Shown piece after piece: positions 46,050 to 58,394 of a stretch of 64,000 nucleotides of DNA; position 1 is the first letter of the stretch, and every line of letters starts with the position of its first letter. The position numbers and the translations under genes were made by a program. The notes beneath the pieces were generated by a model. That model worked only from the letters and a program-made list of their open reading frames with translations. It did not search any database and was not told where the DNA came from. The stretch spans positions 32,956,227-33,020,226 of the forward strand of contig NC_088873.1 of the NCBI RefSeq assembly GCF_032884065.1, given 5' to 3'. The stretch is from Artemia franciscana. Its lineage: Eukaryota; Arthropoda; Branchiopoda; Anostraca; Artemiidae.

Positions 46050-47300
46050 ATAATTTTATCGCTAGCATTATGAATACGTTCAAGGAAATCCGAGGTAATG
46101 CAGTAGGTTCTTTATTTGGACATGCACGGGTCCAAATTGAATACTTTGATTATTTTATTTGTTTTCATGGTGTCAGGTCCAATAGAACACTACCATTGTG
46201 GGCAATTTCCTAATATGTTTCTAATTGCTTTAGTGAAATTAATGCTATACTCTCTATCAATGGCTCGGCAAAGGCACACTGTAAACGAACAACGCCTGTT
46301 CGGACAGTACTCATATTTTGAGTAGCAGACAAATCAGATACAAGAATAACATGTGTTTTTGCAAACATTCTACCGCTTATATCATTGAGAAATAGTTGTG
46401 AATCTCGATTTACGGATTGCACTGTCAATTCAGATAGGGTCCTATAGGATTTGTCAAAGGATATATTGTAGAGTGGAAGTCCATTTACACTACATACAAG
46501 AGATGGAAGTCTAAACATTACAAATTTTGTGTGAGGAATTTGACCATGCTCCAATTCCACTGGTACTTTGAGCAAAGGCAAGCGATTTATGATGGAATTT
46601 TATCATTAATAAATGATGAGTCGGTGTATGTACATGAGCCCGTGGCAATATGTTGTTGGTTCGTGATTATCTGTGGAAGGAGCAGTTTGATGTTCAGTTG
46701 CCAAAGCAATAGAATTCATAAATTGTTTTTTTTTTCGCACATGAAGTAACGCGGAAGTGGGGGAAACAGTTGCATCAGGTGCAGTAACAAGTACCTTTCA
46801 CAAAATAAAATTGGACGGTGTAAGTTGTAAATTTATAGGAATCTTAACAATGGGAGGTGTCCATTCAGGAGTATTAAAGATTTCATGATTTTTTTTCCCA
46901 ACTAAGTGTAAATCACTTTTTGTCGCTTCTTTAAGTATATTGGTAGTGTCAATGTCTGTTTTATATTAATACCCAATGGCTAAGCCTCTCATTTTCTTGT
47001 AGGTGTTTGGAGACATCAACATGAATTGCATGTAACTTGGATAGTTTGGAAGATTGTTGCTTGTGATCACCAACATTCCATTTATGTTGACACTCATTTG
47101 TCTAAACAAATTGTGTAGTACACAATTTTCACAGGATTATCCCTCAGCAGCACTTAGTTTTTTGTTGTTAGATTTTTTGAAGATGGCATGAAAATCTATA
47201 AATGTGGAAGTCAAATCTATGAAATAATCTTCACTGGAATGAATTTGGAAATGTAAGTTTTCAGAGAATGGTTGTTGCGGATAATATTATTCATAATAAT
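46050..47300 (-). pseudogene. Polinton/adintovirus-like major capsid protein remnant, copy B
   Basis: This is a diverged second copy of the remnant at 34.2-35.7 kb. Blocks include SSEDYFIDLTSTF (~47220), RQMSVNINGMLV (~47100) and, in a 123-codon frame (46210-46581), KVPVELEHGQIPHTKFVMFR. Nucleotide alignment with copy A is clear (for example 'gaacactacc' and 'tactcatattttgagt' at 34501/34625 and 46188/46305). It is broken by frameshifts and carries no LINE insertion. Confidence 0.6.
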
Positions 47301-47399
47301 CCCGCTTTACACTCGAATCAATACTTTCGGCATGGAGCATCCTTACTTCCCTATTGGAAATTTCCCTATTGGTTCTAAGTTGTGTGTCTTTGATATGGA

Positions 47400-47784
47400 G
47401 AGGTAGTGTGGTCTTTGTCGCTATTAATTGATTTCAATCGATCACCGAAAGATCACGTGCTGAGCCTGAAATTTTCCGAAATACTTTCTTTAAAATTCTT
47501 CCCAGAGCCCCAGTCGTGTAGTGTAGAGGGCACAAAGTCTGCGGAAACCGGAGCAACATATTTTTTAGCCAGAGGTAGTGCACAGCGAAACAACTTAGCA
47601 CACAAATTGCTAAGACCATAACTTGACATTGACCAATGACCCTTTTAATAGTCCATTCTGTTGCCCAATTGTCTTGGTCTAAGAGTAGCAACATTGCAAT
47701 AAATGTCAGGACAGACGAAAGAGCTTTTTCTATTAGCCATCCTACTGAATGAGTAGGAAATGACATGTAATCACAGGCAAACAT
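47400..47784 (-). pseudogene. Polinton-like segment upstream of capsid copy B
   Basis: The minus frame 47434-47784 includes LRFPQTLCPLHYTTGALGRI and continues with a basic LKKVFRKISGS block. Positions 47430-47560 align with 35860-35960 of copy A, so it is part of the same element. No function can be given. Confidence 0.4.
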
Positions 47785-47830
47785 CTTGTTATTGCTAAAG
47801 GATCTACTAATTCACTTCTCAATGGTATTA

Positions 47831-48200
47831 AATAAAAAAACAAGTTTTTTTTAACGGAAATTAAGGAGCGAAATTGCCCAGGACATTGCCCAGCCCTGGA
47901 CATTGCCCAGGGTTCGATCCCCCGCAGCAAGGGTGGGCGACAAGCTTGCTACTTGTCCCTGTAAAAAAACACCCAGCAACTGAAACGTCGGTTCGGGGCC
48001 CTATGGGCCAGCAATGGCTCTAGAGGATCTTTATCCTTTTAATGAGCGACATTAAAACTTAAAACGAACAGAAATTACTTCGTATTTGAAAGGGGCTGCT
48101 TCCTCATCAACGCCCCGCTCTTTACGCTAAAGTTTGACTCTTTCTCTTAACTCTACTTTTTAACACAGTAAAAGACTTTAGCGTAAAGAGCGGGGCGGGT
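47831..48200. mobile_element. foldback element interrupted by a SINE-like insertion
   Basis: The left arm begins 'aaaaaaacaagttttttt' and 'ttaaggagcg'. After the insertion it resumes with 'acattaaaacttaaaacgaa', 'cgccccgctctttacgctaa' and the mirrored 'ctttagcgtaaagagcgggg'. It belongs to the family with full copies at 49461-49790 and 60677-60960. The right arm is truncated. Confidence 0.75.
47876..48043 (+). mobile_element. tRNA-like SINE with target-site duplication
   Basis: The insert carries 'cagggttcgatcccccgca' at 47909, an almost perfect Pol III B box (GGTTCGATCC). An unrelated body follows (gtgggcgacaagcttgctac, then cagcaactgaaacgtcggtt). It sits inside a foldback repeat and is flanked by gagcgaaatt (47866-47875) and gagcgacatt (48044-48053), a near-perfect 10-bp target duplication. 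A clear A box is not recognised, and 'cattgcccag' is repeated near the 5' end. Confidence 0.55.
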
Positions 48201-48209
48201 TAAAACATC

Positions 48210-49460
48210 AATACGTAACGGGACACCTGCTAGCAGCCTGTCTGCTAGCAGCCACAAAAATAAAATTTAAAACAAAAGGCTTGTGTACCGCCAAGAAACC
48301 TATGTTATCAAGTAAACATTGGACTAAGATCGCTTTTCTTACAGCTGGAGGGGTCCCCACTTGACTTAGGGGCCCTGAGGGTTTCCCTTATACCCTTAGG
48401 TAGTTAAACAATTAACTTTTACATAACAACCAAAGAGTTCTGGAAGAAACACATTCACTATTACGTGAAAAACAGAGAAATCCTGAGGGAAAAAACATCC
48501 AACTCTCCGTAAAAAATAGGTGCGCGAAATAAATCAATAATACCTGCTGGTTGCTAGAGACCTGGAAGCGGGTGCTAGGGTGCGTGTTCGCGGATCCAAA
48601 ATATCCCCAATATTAAGTTTGCAGGCCACGGAATACTTCTGGAGTTGATTTAATATGCAGTTGATTAAGAGACATCTACTGAAACCCTACAAAGTACCTT
48701 CTCAAAATAAATTGCAAAGCCCCTTCATACATTTTATCCAGACTTTGCCCTAAAAGTGCATTTTAAAGTTTATAAAATATATTTCGTTTACCTTTAACCT
48801 CTGTTTCGTTGTATTATGTTCATAGCTTGTTATTACAAAACCTTTATCACTCTATTACAACTGATTATACTTATTTCAATCTGTAAACAAAGCTTAACAA
48901 GAAATATTTACGTGCTAAGATTTAAAGTGTACTGTTGATAAGAGAAGTAGTAAATGTCGGAGTTGAGATAGCATTGCATGAGTTAAGAAATGCTACTTTT
49001 ATTTTTGACCTTTTCATTATCGGTAAGTTCAAGTTGTTTTTGTTTAACGATAGTCTAACTCAAATTAACATTGCATTATTAATTCATAACTTAATCAGGA
49101 AGGTGAGGCATTTATTTTTAGCCATGGCGTACGAAAGTTAAGTCTCATATAAAAAGAGGTCCCAGCGCCTTCTTGAACAGTACTGTTAAGGATCAGGTCC
49201 TTATTAAAACATTATGCTTCCAAAGTCAATTTTATTCTTGTATTGGTATTCCAAAGGGAAGATGCATTACAATGAAGCTCTTAATCAGGGCACGTCTCTG
49301 GAAAAGAACCATTTAGGGAAAAGAACCAAACCTTACCAAAAAAGAGTAATTTGACATTTCATTGAACTCTGTTCCATAAAGACTTTGGAACAGATTTGAA
49401 AGAAATCCAACCCAGGTTTGATTTCTTTGACCCATGACCAAGGATTGTGAATCTAACTAA
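48210..49460. other. no gene recognised
   Basis: Unassigned AT-rich sequence. Short fragments resembling transposon ends occur (48340-48420, similar in wording to 57230-57320: 'ggcccctgagggtttt'), but no coding frame is supported. Confidence 0.45.
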
Positions 49461-49790
49461 ATTAAAAACAAGTTTTTTTCTGCTGAAAATAAGGAGCACC
49501 ATGAAAACTTAAAACGAACAGAAATTATTCCGTATATGAGGAGACTGCCCCCTCCTTCACCCCTCACTCGCCACGCTAAAACTTTTTTAGCACTTTAAAA
49601 GGCTTCTTATTCTACATAAACGGCTCTTTTGATTCAGAAGTCGTTTTTAAAGAGCTGTGACAAAAAGTCAAACTTTTGCGTAAGGAGCAAGGCATTGACG
49701 AGGGGGCAGTCCCCTTATTTACTCTATAATTTCTGTTCATTTTAAGTTTTGATGTTGCTCCTTACTGTCAGTAAAAACAACTTTTTCTCA
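49461..49790. mobile_element. foldback element, full copy
   Basis: Left arm 'aaaacaagttttttt', 'aaaacttaaaacgaacagaa' and 'attccgtatatgagg' is mirrored by 'taatttctgttcattttaag', 'ttttgatgttgctccttac' and 'aaaaacaactttttct'. The arms are ~120 bp and the centre carries 'acataaacggctcttttgat'. Confidence 0.8.
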
Positions 49791-49929
49791 TTGTTCTTTA
49801 ATTTAATTTCCGGTCGTTTCTCGAATGATGGCGGTGAAATTCGCCTCCCTCTTCAATAAAAAATTGCACACCCACGAAAAATATCTCCGTGGAAAGCTCT
49901 TCCCGTGTAAAATGCAATAAAACTTTTAA

Positions 49930-50350
49930 TTACCGTTCCAATGAGGCCTCTCCTGATCTTCTAAGACTTTTGGTTCGATACAATTATCCCTGGGAAAAAC
50001 AATAAATAAACAAGCATCTGTAATCTTACTTTAGGCAAAAAAAAAGATACAAAATTTAGCATTTTTGCAGATGGCAGCCTGAAACCTTTATAGCAGTGAT
50101 ACGCTGATCTCTTATACGCTGAATCTGACGGTGCGACTTTCATCGATACTTCTTTTGGGGTTTTTCCTCCCTTTTTTGAAAATCAGGCGAATCTTCTCAA
50201 GCTCGATTTAGATGCGTGACATTAAAGTTAGTAAATTTACATATTTGAAATCAGCTTAAAAAAACAAGTCTTTCGATATATCTACTGTTACAAATCAGCT
50301 TTTTGGAGTTTAGGTTACTATTTTATGTTCGTTTTGAGCTTTGATGTTGC
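49930..50350 (-). repeat. dispersed repeat of the 'GTGATCGTATCGA' family, inverse copy
   Basis: It carries 'ggttcgatacaattatccct' then 'gggaaaaac', 'acgctgaatctgacggtgcg' and 'cttttttgaaaatcaggcga', the reverse complement of blocks found at 59440-59660. Confidence 0.7.
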
Positions 50351-50399
50351 TACTTATTTCAGTTGGAAAAAACTTGTTTTTTATTTCATTTCTGGTCGT

Positions 50400-51030
50400 T
50401 TTTAAATAATTCCGTGAAATACGATTCCTCCTGCATAAAAAAATCCATCCTCCCACGGAAAATCCCTCCACGGAAAGTTCTTCCTACGTAACCCCCCCCT
50501 CCAAGAAAATTCCTTCTAGACAATTCTATTCTAACGGGAAAAAATTTCTCTTAGCGCCCTTTCATTTGGAAAAAACTTTAAGTTCTGATTGTTTTAAAAC
50601 CATTCTGTAAATCTCCTCCTCCTTGTAAAAGTTCTCCCAAAAAAACCCTCCCCCCTAGTACTCCCCCTGGAGAATTTCTCCCGCGAAAACGCTCCCATTA
50701 AGAATTTTTCCCTTGGAAATCCACTCCCCCCTATGGAAAAATACTTTAAACGGTTCCAACCCGTAAAGAAATTCCACTCCCCCGGACAAATCCCCTTAAC
50801 ATCTTCACGCGTAAAATTGAGTCGGCAAAGATAAAGTAAGACAAACAAAAACTTTTCACAGAGAAATTCTTGCAAATTTTCCATGTGTAAATTTTACTGT
50901 GGGACTTACCCCCCCCTTAAACTTCCCTCCCCGCGGAAGATCCTCCCCGTGGAAAATCCCCAAAAATATTTGTATACTTCCCAATAACAAATACTGTACT
51001 GATGTATAGGCGAATTTCATTACTTACAGA
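50400..51030. other. C-rich degenerate stretch, no gene
   Basis: Repeated short phrases of the type 'cctcccacggaaaatccctc' run from 50440 to 50960. This looks like a decayed minisatellite with a ~20-30-bp unit. The 96-codon minus frame here (Gly/Arg/Phe-rich) is a product of the repeats. Confidence 0.5.
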
Positions 51031-51039
51031 CCTTTCCCC

Positions 51040-51600
51040 AGAAGCTGTGAGGGGGGGGGGTTGTCCCAAAAGACACTGTTGATGGACTTTTTAAGTAAGC
51101 TGAGCAAAATGGCTATCTCAAAATTCTGATCGAACAACTTTAAGGACAAAAGATAGTAGGAGGAGGCCTTGTTGCCCTCCAATCCTTTTGATCACTCAAA
51201 AAGGGCACTAGAACGTTTAGCTTGCGAGAGAATAGGCCCATTCCTGATATTCTAGTCGGTGCGATCACCCCTGGAAAAAAAAAACACGCATACATGATCT
51301 TTCTTCTTGTAAAAAGTACCAACTTCACATATTTGCATATGAGAGCTCAAAACTTCTGCAACAGGGATCTCTAACACGCAGAATCTGAGGGTGTGATTAT
51401 AATTAAAATTCCTTGAATTTTAAGGGATATTTCTTCCCTTTTTTGAAAATGAGGCAAATGAGGCCTTTGATAGGTAAAACATTACTTAATGAATCTTTTA
51501 TATTTGGAAGCAGCGTAATAAGCCAATTCTTTTGATATATCTATTGATACCAAAATTTTGTTTTTTAAAGTTTTGGCTGCTATTGAGCCGCGTCAATCCT
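51040..51600 (-). repeat. dispersed repeat of the 'GTGATCGTATCGA' family, long inverse copy
   Basis: In order: a G-run with 'ttgtcccaaaagacact', 'aaaatggctatctcaaaatt', 'aaaaagggcactagaacgtt', 'gtgcgatcacccctgg', 'ttttgaaaatgaggcaaatg' and 'tgagccgcgtcaatccttac'. This is the full reverse-complement order of 59300-59900 and helps define the family. Confidence 0.8.
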
Positions 51601-53500
51601 TACTTTGACTTTTTTATTACGAACTCTTTGATATTTAGTGCCAATAGATTCAAAATGAAACATAGTCAATTTGACCAGTTTGAGCTTATTTTAGGTTGGA
51701 TTTATTGCTCCTCCATCCTTGGGTGCAATATGACATTGTTTCGTTTGCAAACCCTTTGCAGCCCTTCATATTACGAGCTTTTTCCACAGTTTAGACAAAG
51801 CTTCTGTCACACTGATTCAGGATTAAGTTGGTTGATGCCAAATCAGGACTTGGCTGGTTATTGTACTATAAAAAATATTCATGAAAAAGGGCCAATCGTG
51901 CAATGCGGAGCCCTTAAAATTCAGTTATGTGTTCCCCATATCCACCTGGAAAGATGTTTTATCGTATTTGAGTCATCCCGAGTGAAATTCCAATTTCAAA
52001 ATTTGCGGATTTCAATCCTGAATGAGGGTACTAGAACTTTCATTTCTAATCGAAGAACCATCTGATGTTTCCAGGATTTCCATAGGATGTAGCCAAAAGT
52101 AAAATCGGATGGTTCCTTCGGTCGAAAATGAAAGTTGAAAGTTCTAGTACCCTTTTGGTAGATAAGACATAGATTCAATACGGTCATATCTGGAAGTATT
52201 TGTACCGATTGAGGAGCTTCACCTCCGCAAAAGAAACTAGTTGGCTATGAAGAAGTAATGTTTAAGAAGTATCTGGGTTAAATAGTTTTAACGAGTTGTG
52301 CATGTATTTGCAGCTGAAGAGGCCTAGTCTTTGACACTCACGTTTAAATTTTTGCTTTTGTGTAATTTTTCATATTATACTTATCCACTGACGCTAATTT
52401 GAAAGACATGATAGATTTTTTTTCCCGATGTTAGGGTCCCTGGAATATTGGGAAACGTGATATAGGGCACCCCAGAGAAAGCCTCAGAAAAAGTTTAGGT
52501 TTCCTGGTATCCTGGGCCTGAATATAGGTTCTCAAAAGAGGGATTTGTACAGAGTTTTTTGTTTTTGGTTTTTCTTTATCAAACTGTTCTTGGTAAAAAA
52601 GAAATAAAATAATGGAAAGTAAAGAGTGACCCTTGGTAATGTATATTGACAGCAGTGTGCAAATCATAAAATCTTCTTATTATTCTGATTCCAAATATGC
52701 ACGAATATAAACAGAGCGGTAACATAAAAATAACGGTCGTAGAAGATTGGGAGATTGCATATTCCAGCTAAGAATTACTTCTCCAGGGCCATTTGCAAGT
52801 CTTCCACATAACAAAAAATTGTAAAAAAAAATTAAGAGGGATAACAAAACTTAAGAAAAAACAAAATTGGATCATGTAATAAGTCTATTTTAAAAGAATC
52901 AATAATTACAACAATTAAACGTAGGGTGACTAGCCCCTCTAACCTCCAAAGGGCTAGAGTGTCATTTTTGCCTTACGGTAAACAAAATATTTTTCAACAT
53001 TTTTGTTTTTTCACCTAACAGGGCAAAATTGATAGGACTGAAACTTCTGGGAGTTCATGTTTGGTAAATTATTGCACTTCAAGCTATCACGAATCTTGCT
53101 TTTCTAGTGTAAAATACTCCTTTAATAAACCAAAGTGATTACTTTAAAAATTGATAGTTGATGATCAAAATTTTTTTTCGAACAGTAAATTTTGATGCGT
53201 TTGAATGAAGTAAAATCACTTACTAAGTGTTGAAACAAGTGTCATTTCGAAATTGGAAAGCTTAACTTAACTAATAAAACTGGCACGCTCGATTTCGACA
53301 TAATAACCAACATTTTTTCCTGCTAGTTTGATAATTATTGTTATTTTTAGTTCCTGCGTTTGAATTTATCACAGATAAAAAAATAATCATGGGTCGAACA
53401 CGAGTCGTTTCAAGTAAAGCGCTAATTCAGTGTTTTTGTGTTGTACCACGTTTAACCCTCTTATATGGCCAATGGAAACTTTTCGGCAAACCCTTATGTT
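51600..53500. other. no gene recognised
   Basis: A 177-codon frame (51532-52065) starts inside the repeat and has no motif I recognise. An inverted pair 'gtactagaactttcattt' (52029) / 'gaaagttctagtaccctttt' (52137) forms a ~25-bp stem around a ~90-bp loop. Confidence 0.4.
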
Positions 53501-53529
53501 AAACAGACAACTCAACGCTTATTCTTACT

Positions 53530-54150
53530 CGTGGTTATTCTTTTTCTTACTCGTGGAAATCAGTTCCACGAGTAGAAAAACCAATTTACAAATTATACGA
53601 AATAAATCGACATGCAGCAAGTTTTACGAACAAAAAAGTCAGCAGACAGCAAGTTCCACGAGCAAATAATCCGTACGCAACAAGTTCCAGGAACAATATC
53701 AGCTTCATGAGGAGAAAAATTAATGTAGGTGTTTCACGAGGAGAAAAATCAACATACAAAAGTTTCACGAACAAAAATCAGCATGCAACAAGTTCCACGA
53801 AAAAATCAGCACGCATTGAGTTCAACGAACATAATCAGTTTCACAAGGACAAAATCAACTTACAAGTATCACGATGAGAAAAATTAACATGCAACAAATT
53901 GCACGAACAAAAATCAGCATTCGACAAGTTCCATGAACAAAATCGGTTTCACGATGAGAAAAATAAATTTATAAGTTCCACGAAGAGAAAAATCAAGATG
54001 TAACAAGTTTCACGAACAAAACTCAGCATACAACAAGCTCCATAAACAAAATCAATTTCACGTGGAGAAAATCAATGTACAAGTTTCACGAAGAGAAAAA
54101 TTAAATGCAACAAGTTTCACGAACAAGAAATATGCACTTAATGAGTTGCG
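53530..54150. repeat. minisatellite: CAACAAGTTTCACGAACAAAAATCAGCATG units
   Basis: About 15-18 imperfect units alternate 'acaagttccacgaacaaaaa' then 'tcagcatg' with 'tttcacgaggagaaaaatca' across 600 bp. Reading frames here are by-products. Confidence 0.85.
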
Positions 54151-54640
54151 TGAAAAAAAACCCTTAGTTGGGATAATGTGCGCCAGAAAAGTGTCATCGA
54201 GGGTGGTACATTGCTCCACGCTGACCTCAATTGCTAGGAGTCATCAGAAGAAAAGCTAATGGAAATTTTTCATTAAGTTTGAATGATCGATTCTTGTCTA
54301 AACGAGTATTTTTGTACAAAATGTCCGAAAAATAATGCTAGCTAGAGGGTATTGTTTGTCAGCCATTGAACGTCACAGGCTTCGGACTATCTTGGACCGT
54401 CGCAATCTAGCAATGAAATGGCAAGTTTCTGCTGTTCAAATAAAAAACAATTGTTATTTTTTAGTTTATATATTTATTTTGAGGGAAAAATCTAGAAAAC
54501 CCCTTAGGCTTAACAATTTGCGCCTGAAGGGTGTCTTCAGGGAAGGGGTTAGTGTATTGGACCAGGCTTGCCTCAATTGCTAAAAGCCATTAGAAGAAAC
54601 GCTAATGGAGATTTTTTCATTAGGTTTAAATGATCGATTA
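54145..54640 (+). repeat. direct repeat pair ~365 bp apart
   Basis: The segment at 54160-54292 (cccttagttggg...aatgatcgattc) recurs at 54500-54640 (ccccttaggctt...aatgatcgatta) at roughly 75 percent identity. Noncoding. Confidence 0.65.
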
Positions 54641-54649
54641 AATGATCGC

Positions 54650-55440
54650 ATGTAAAATGATTGCATGTAATGCCCTAAAATTGCCATATGTGTGAAAAAG
54701 ACTGTTAGTAAAAAATGCGCTAAGAGCCACCCGCAATATTGTCAAATAATTTAATCTAAAGCATTACTCAACAAGCAGGTGTACTTCAAATCTAAGTAAA
54801 ATTTCAGTAATTGATTTGCCGCCCTTCATGTCAGTTATTGCAATTATATGGGATCATGCAATACATTTAGTCATTTTAGTATGCAAGACAGGGATTTCTC
54901 CATGCGTTGAATAGGCTATCATTTAGAATGTGTTAACCGAATCAAAATATTAGAAAGGATTTCATGATCCAGATGTCCAAGGCATAGGTCTATTGGATGG
55001 AAATGGCCCTTTCAAATCCTAATGCGGACATAAAATCTTTAGAATATAAAGGTTCCCTGAGAAAAACGCCTTGAATGAAAATGAAATTCTGAAAGAAAAC
55101 ACTTTGAAAAAAAGAAATCCTGAAGAAAATGGAATCTTTTAGAGTATTATGTAACATTCCACGTGCACGTCGTCATTGCATATTACCCCCTTGTGCGCTT
55201 TGCCATTACGTAAGATCTTACGTTTGCACTGCCGTTAAGAAACGCCAACGTTTGTGCCGCTATTACGTAACAAGCGAGTTGTTCGCTGCCTTTACATAAC
55301 ATCTAACGTGCGTGCTGTTATTCATAACATCCACGTGTGCAGCTTCAGTGCGTTACACCCACGTGTGTGCTTTCCTCAGTTACAAGTTGGGATTTCCCCG
55401 CGGGAGCCTGCAGTTTATCATGTCACGAGAGATTGCGTCA
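54650..55440. other. no gene recognised
   Basis: AT-rich. From 55140 to 55380, short units around 'acgtgtgtgc' and 'cattacgtaa' repeat loosely (CACGTG-rich), and similar text recurs at 56620-56680. No coding evidence. Confidence 0.45.
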
Positions 55441-55544
55441 TCTATCTATATATATAAAAATAAGTTGTCTGTGTGTCTGTGTGTCGAGTAAGTCATGTTT
55501 GTGTGTCGACTGACGTCATGTTTGTCGACTGATGAAATTACAGA

Positions 55545-56105
55545 CCGGGACATCGGGACACAAATGACGACCGGGACATAGGGAATATAAATGACGACCG
55601 GGACACTCAAGGAGAAAGCGACCCGGACACAAGGAATGTTCGATAAGCAATCACCATCAACTAAGCACCGGGACACAAATGACGACCGGGATACAGGGAA
55701 TATAAATGACGACCAGGACACTCAAAGAGAAATTACAGACCGGGACACCGGAACACAAATGACAACCGGGACAAAAATGACGACCGGGACACAGGGAATA
55801 TAAATGACGACCGCGACACTCAAGGAGAAATTACAGACTGGGACACCGGGACACAAATGACGACCGGGACACAACACCGGGACACAAATGACGACCGGGA
55901 CACAGGGAAACAACAACAACGGGGACGCCGGGGGGCACAGGGGGATATGACGACCGCGACACTCAAAGAGAAATTACAGACTGGGACACCGGGGCACAAA
56001 TGACGACCGGGACACAACACCGGGACACAAATGACGACCGGGACACAGGGAAACAACAACAACGGGACGCCGGGGGGCACAGGGGGATATATAAATGACG
56101 ACGGG
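55545..56105 (+). repeat. minisatellite inside the Helitron
   Basis: Units built from 'gaccgggacacagggaatat' plus 'aaatgac', and 'actcaaggagaaattacaga' plus 'ccgggacac', are repeated about six to eight times. Two larger blocks (55841-55950 and 55985-56090) are near-identical, including 'caacaacaacgggacgccgg'. Confidence 0.85.
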
Positions 56106-56120
56106 GACACAGGGAATGTT

Positions 56121-56426
<306 letters not shown>

Positions 56427-56769
56427 ATATTCACAGGTGGCACACAGGGGCACAACTACAATGGTGCGTAACTACTAATATGGCGCATAACGACTTACAC
56501 GCGCGGGGGGCTTGGGGGGGGGGGGTGCGCGAAGCGCCACCCCAACAGCTAGTTCCCAATAAATCTGCCAAGAGACCTAAGTCACATAACCCCAATAAAT
56601 TTAGCAAGGCACGCAACATTGCGTCACATCCCACGTGTGTACCGTTATTATGTAACACCCAAGTGTTTGCCTTCCTCAGTTACAACCGGGACTTTACAAC
56701 GAGCCTTGAAGAAACAAATCCCGTCAGAACGTGGCATCCTTAACGCTGGTAAACATTTCCTATTTCATA

Positions 56770-57080
56770 AGAACTAAAGAAAACATAAAGAAAAACGTGT
56801 TGAAGAAAAATGTCCTAAAAACGTCTCGAGATGTCTCGAAGAAAAATGTCTTAAAAGGCTTCTTGAAACATCTTGAAACGTCTTGAAAATGTATTGAAGA
56901 AAAATGTCTTGGTAAACGTCTTAAAATGCTAAAAGGCTTGGTTGAAAAGCTTTGAAAAATGTCTTGAAGAAAAACGTCGTAAAAACCACCTCAAATGTCT
57001 TGAAACATCTTTCGGAAAAATGTCGTCAACATGTCTTTGAATGTCTTGTGACATCTTGAAAAAAAACGTCTTAATAAAAC
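56770..57080. repeat. minisatellite: GAAAAATGTCTTGAAAACGTC units
   Basis: About 12-14 imperfect ~20-bp units such as 'gtcttgaaacgtcttgaaaa' and 'tgtcttgaagaaaaatgtct'. Confidence 0.85.
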
Positions 57081-57419
57081 TCCCCTGCTTGACTACTAGA
57101 ATCTAAGACGTCCTATTATGTAACACCCCAAACCCTATTCCGTAACATTCAAAGAAATCTTGGGTTAAAGAAGCCAATGAAGGTTTTTACCGCACCCTTA
57201 GGTTTTTAGGCATAACAACCATATAAATCCGGATTTGGCGGGGTCTCGTAAGTTTTTTTTAACACTAAGAAACTATGACGTAACAATCTCAGAAAAACTA
57301 ATTTGGCGGGGCTCCTGAGGGTTTTTCAAGGCATTAACACGTGCGTCGTCTAGGAAATATTCTCTGTGATGTGTCAAAGCATAAGTAAACATTCCTTATG
57401 ACGTAACATTCACCTAATG

Positions 57420-57625
57420 CCTGTCTTTGGAATGAAGGGATAGGTATGCATTTAAAGCTCGGGCTGTCGTTGCAATCACGGGATAAGGATTCATTTAAAA
57501 CTAGGGCTGCCCTTGGAAGGACAGGATAAGGATGTCTTTAAAAGCAGGGATGGGGATGTATTTAAAAGTAGAGAAAGGGATGTCTTTAAAAGCATGGTTA
57601 GGGATGTATTTGAATCCAAAAACGG
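57420..57625. repeat. minisatellite: GGGATGTATTTAAAAGCA units
   Basis: Six to seven imperfect units of 27-40 bp around 'aggatgtctttaaaagcagg' and 'gggatgtatttaaaag'. Confidence 0.8.
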
Positions 57626-57659
57626 GATTTTACTGATCTGGCCCTTAGAGACCTTAGAA

Positions 57660-58010
57660 GCCTGGGATCTGTATGCCTTCTATCATTAACACCTTCGGTA
57701 AATCATTAAGGATGGGCGATCTGCAAGAGTCAGCAACGATGCCATCTTTAACAAAGCTTGAAACCTGCCTCCCATTTAAAATGTCATCAAATACTGATGC
57801 CCTCAGCTTCGGCCACGTACTACGACGCCCTGACGACAAGATATTGATGCAATATCTCAAATTTTGCCCGTTGTTGTCATGGGTGAAGTGAGCTGGCGGT
57901 CAAAAAAACTGGCTATCCACCATGAAGTCCTATTTGGAGCCACTTGGTGGGTTTTGGAAATACGCCAGACGCTGGGATCGAGAGTAGTTGTCGGACTGAC
58001 CCTTAACAGG
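57660..58010 (+). pseudogene. LINE 3' fragment (C-terminal domain)
   Basis: Plus-strand readings give ALSFGHVLRRPDDKIL (57800-57847) and, in another frame, WLSTMKSYLEPLGGFWKYAR then RWDRE (57911-57985). The second matches the C-terminal KSDLEPIGGFRKFGHRW of the LINE at 37705-37755, so the two belong to related lineages. It is frameshifted between the two blocks and truncated on both sides. Confidence 0.65.
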
Positions 58011-58394
58011 AGCTTTGAAGAGCTTTGAAGGACCCGTTAAAACAATGAAGCTATGATCCGATTTTCATAAACTGTGCAAAGTCCTGACTTTTTGCAAATA
58101 TGAGCCAACTTGAAACTGGCTTTAAGAGCGTACTTTTTGATTCGGTGCGAAGATGAGCTAGGCCCTGAATCTATTCAAGATCTAGTGAAGTTCACCAAGA
58201 TGCTAAAATTTATATCAGTAGCGTCATTAGTGCCAAAGAGAGTAAAAAATCCAAAAAAAAATCTGTTTTTCATGGACAACTGAAATAGAAGCAGGTTTTT
58301 ATCTAAAAAAAAAAAAAAAATCTATAGGTACACAGGATCAGGTCTTATTTTAATATAAACTATAGATTTTTCTAAATTGTTTTTTTGCTTGCAG

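Noticed and set aside
50594..50884. 96-codon Gly/Arg/Phe-rich minus frame
   Set aside because: Produced by a degenerate C-rich repeat; no family resemblance.
51532..52065. 177-codon plus frame
   Set aside because: Starts inside a dispersed repeat, has no motif, and has no splice or start context that argues for a gene.
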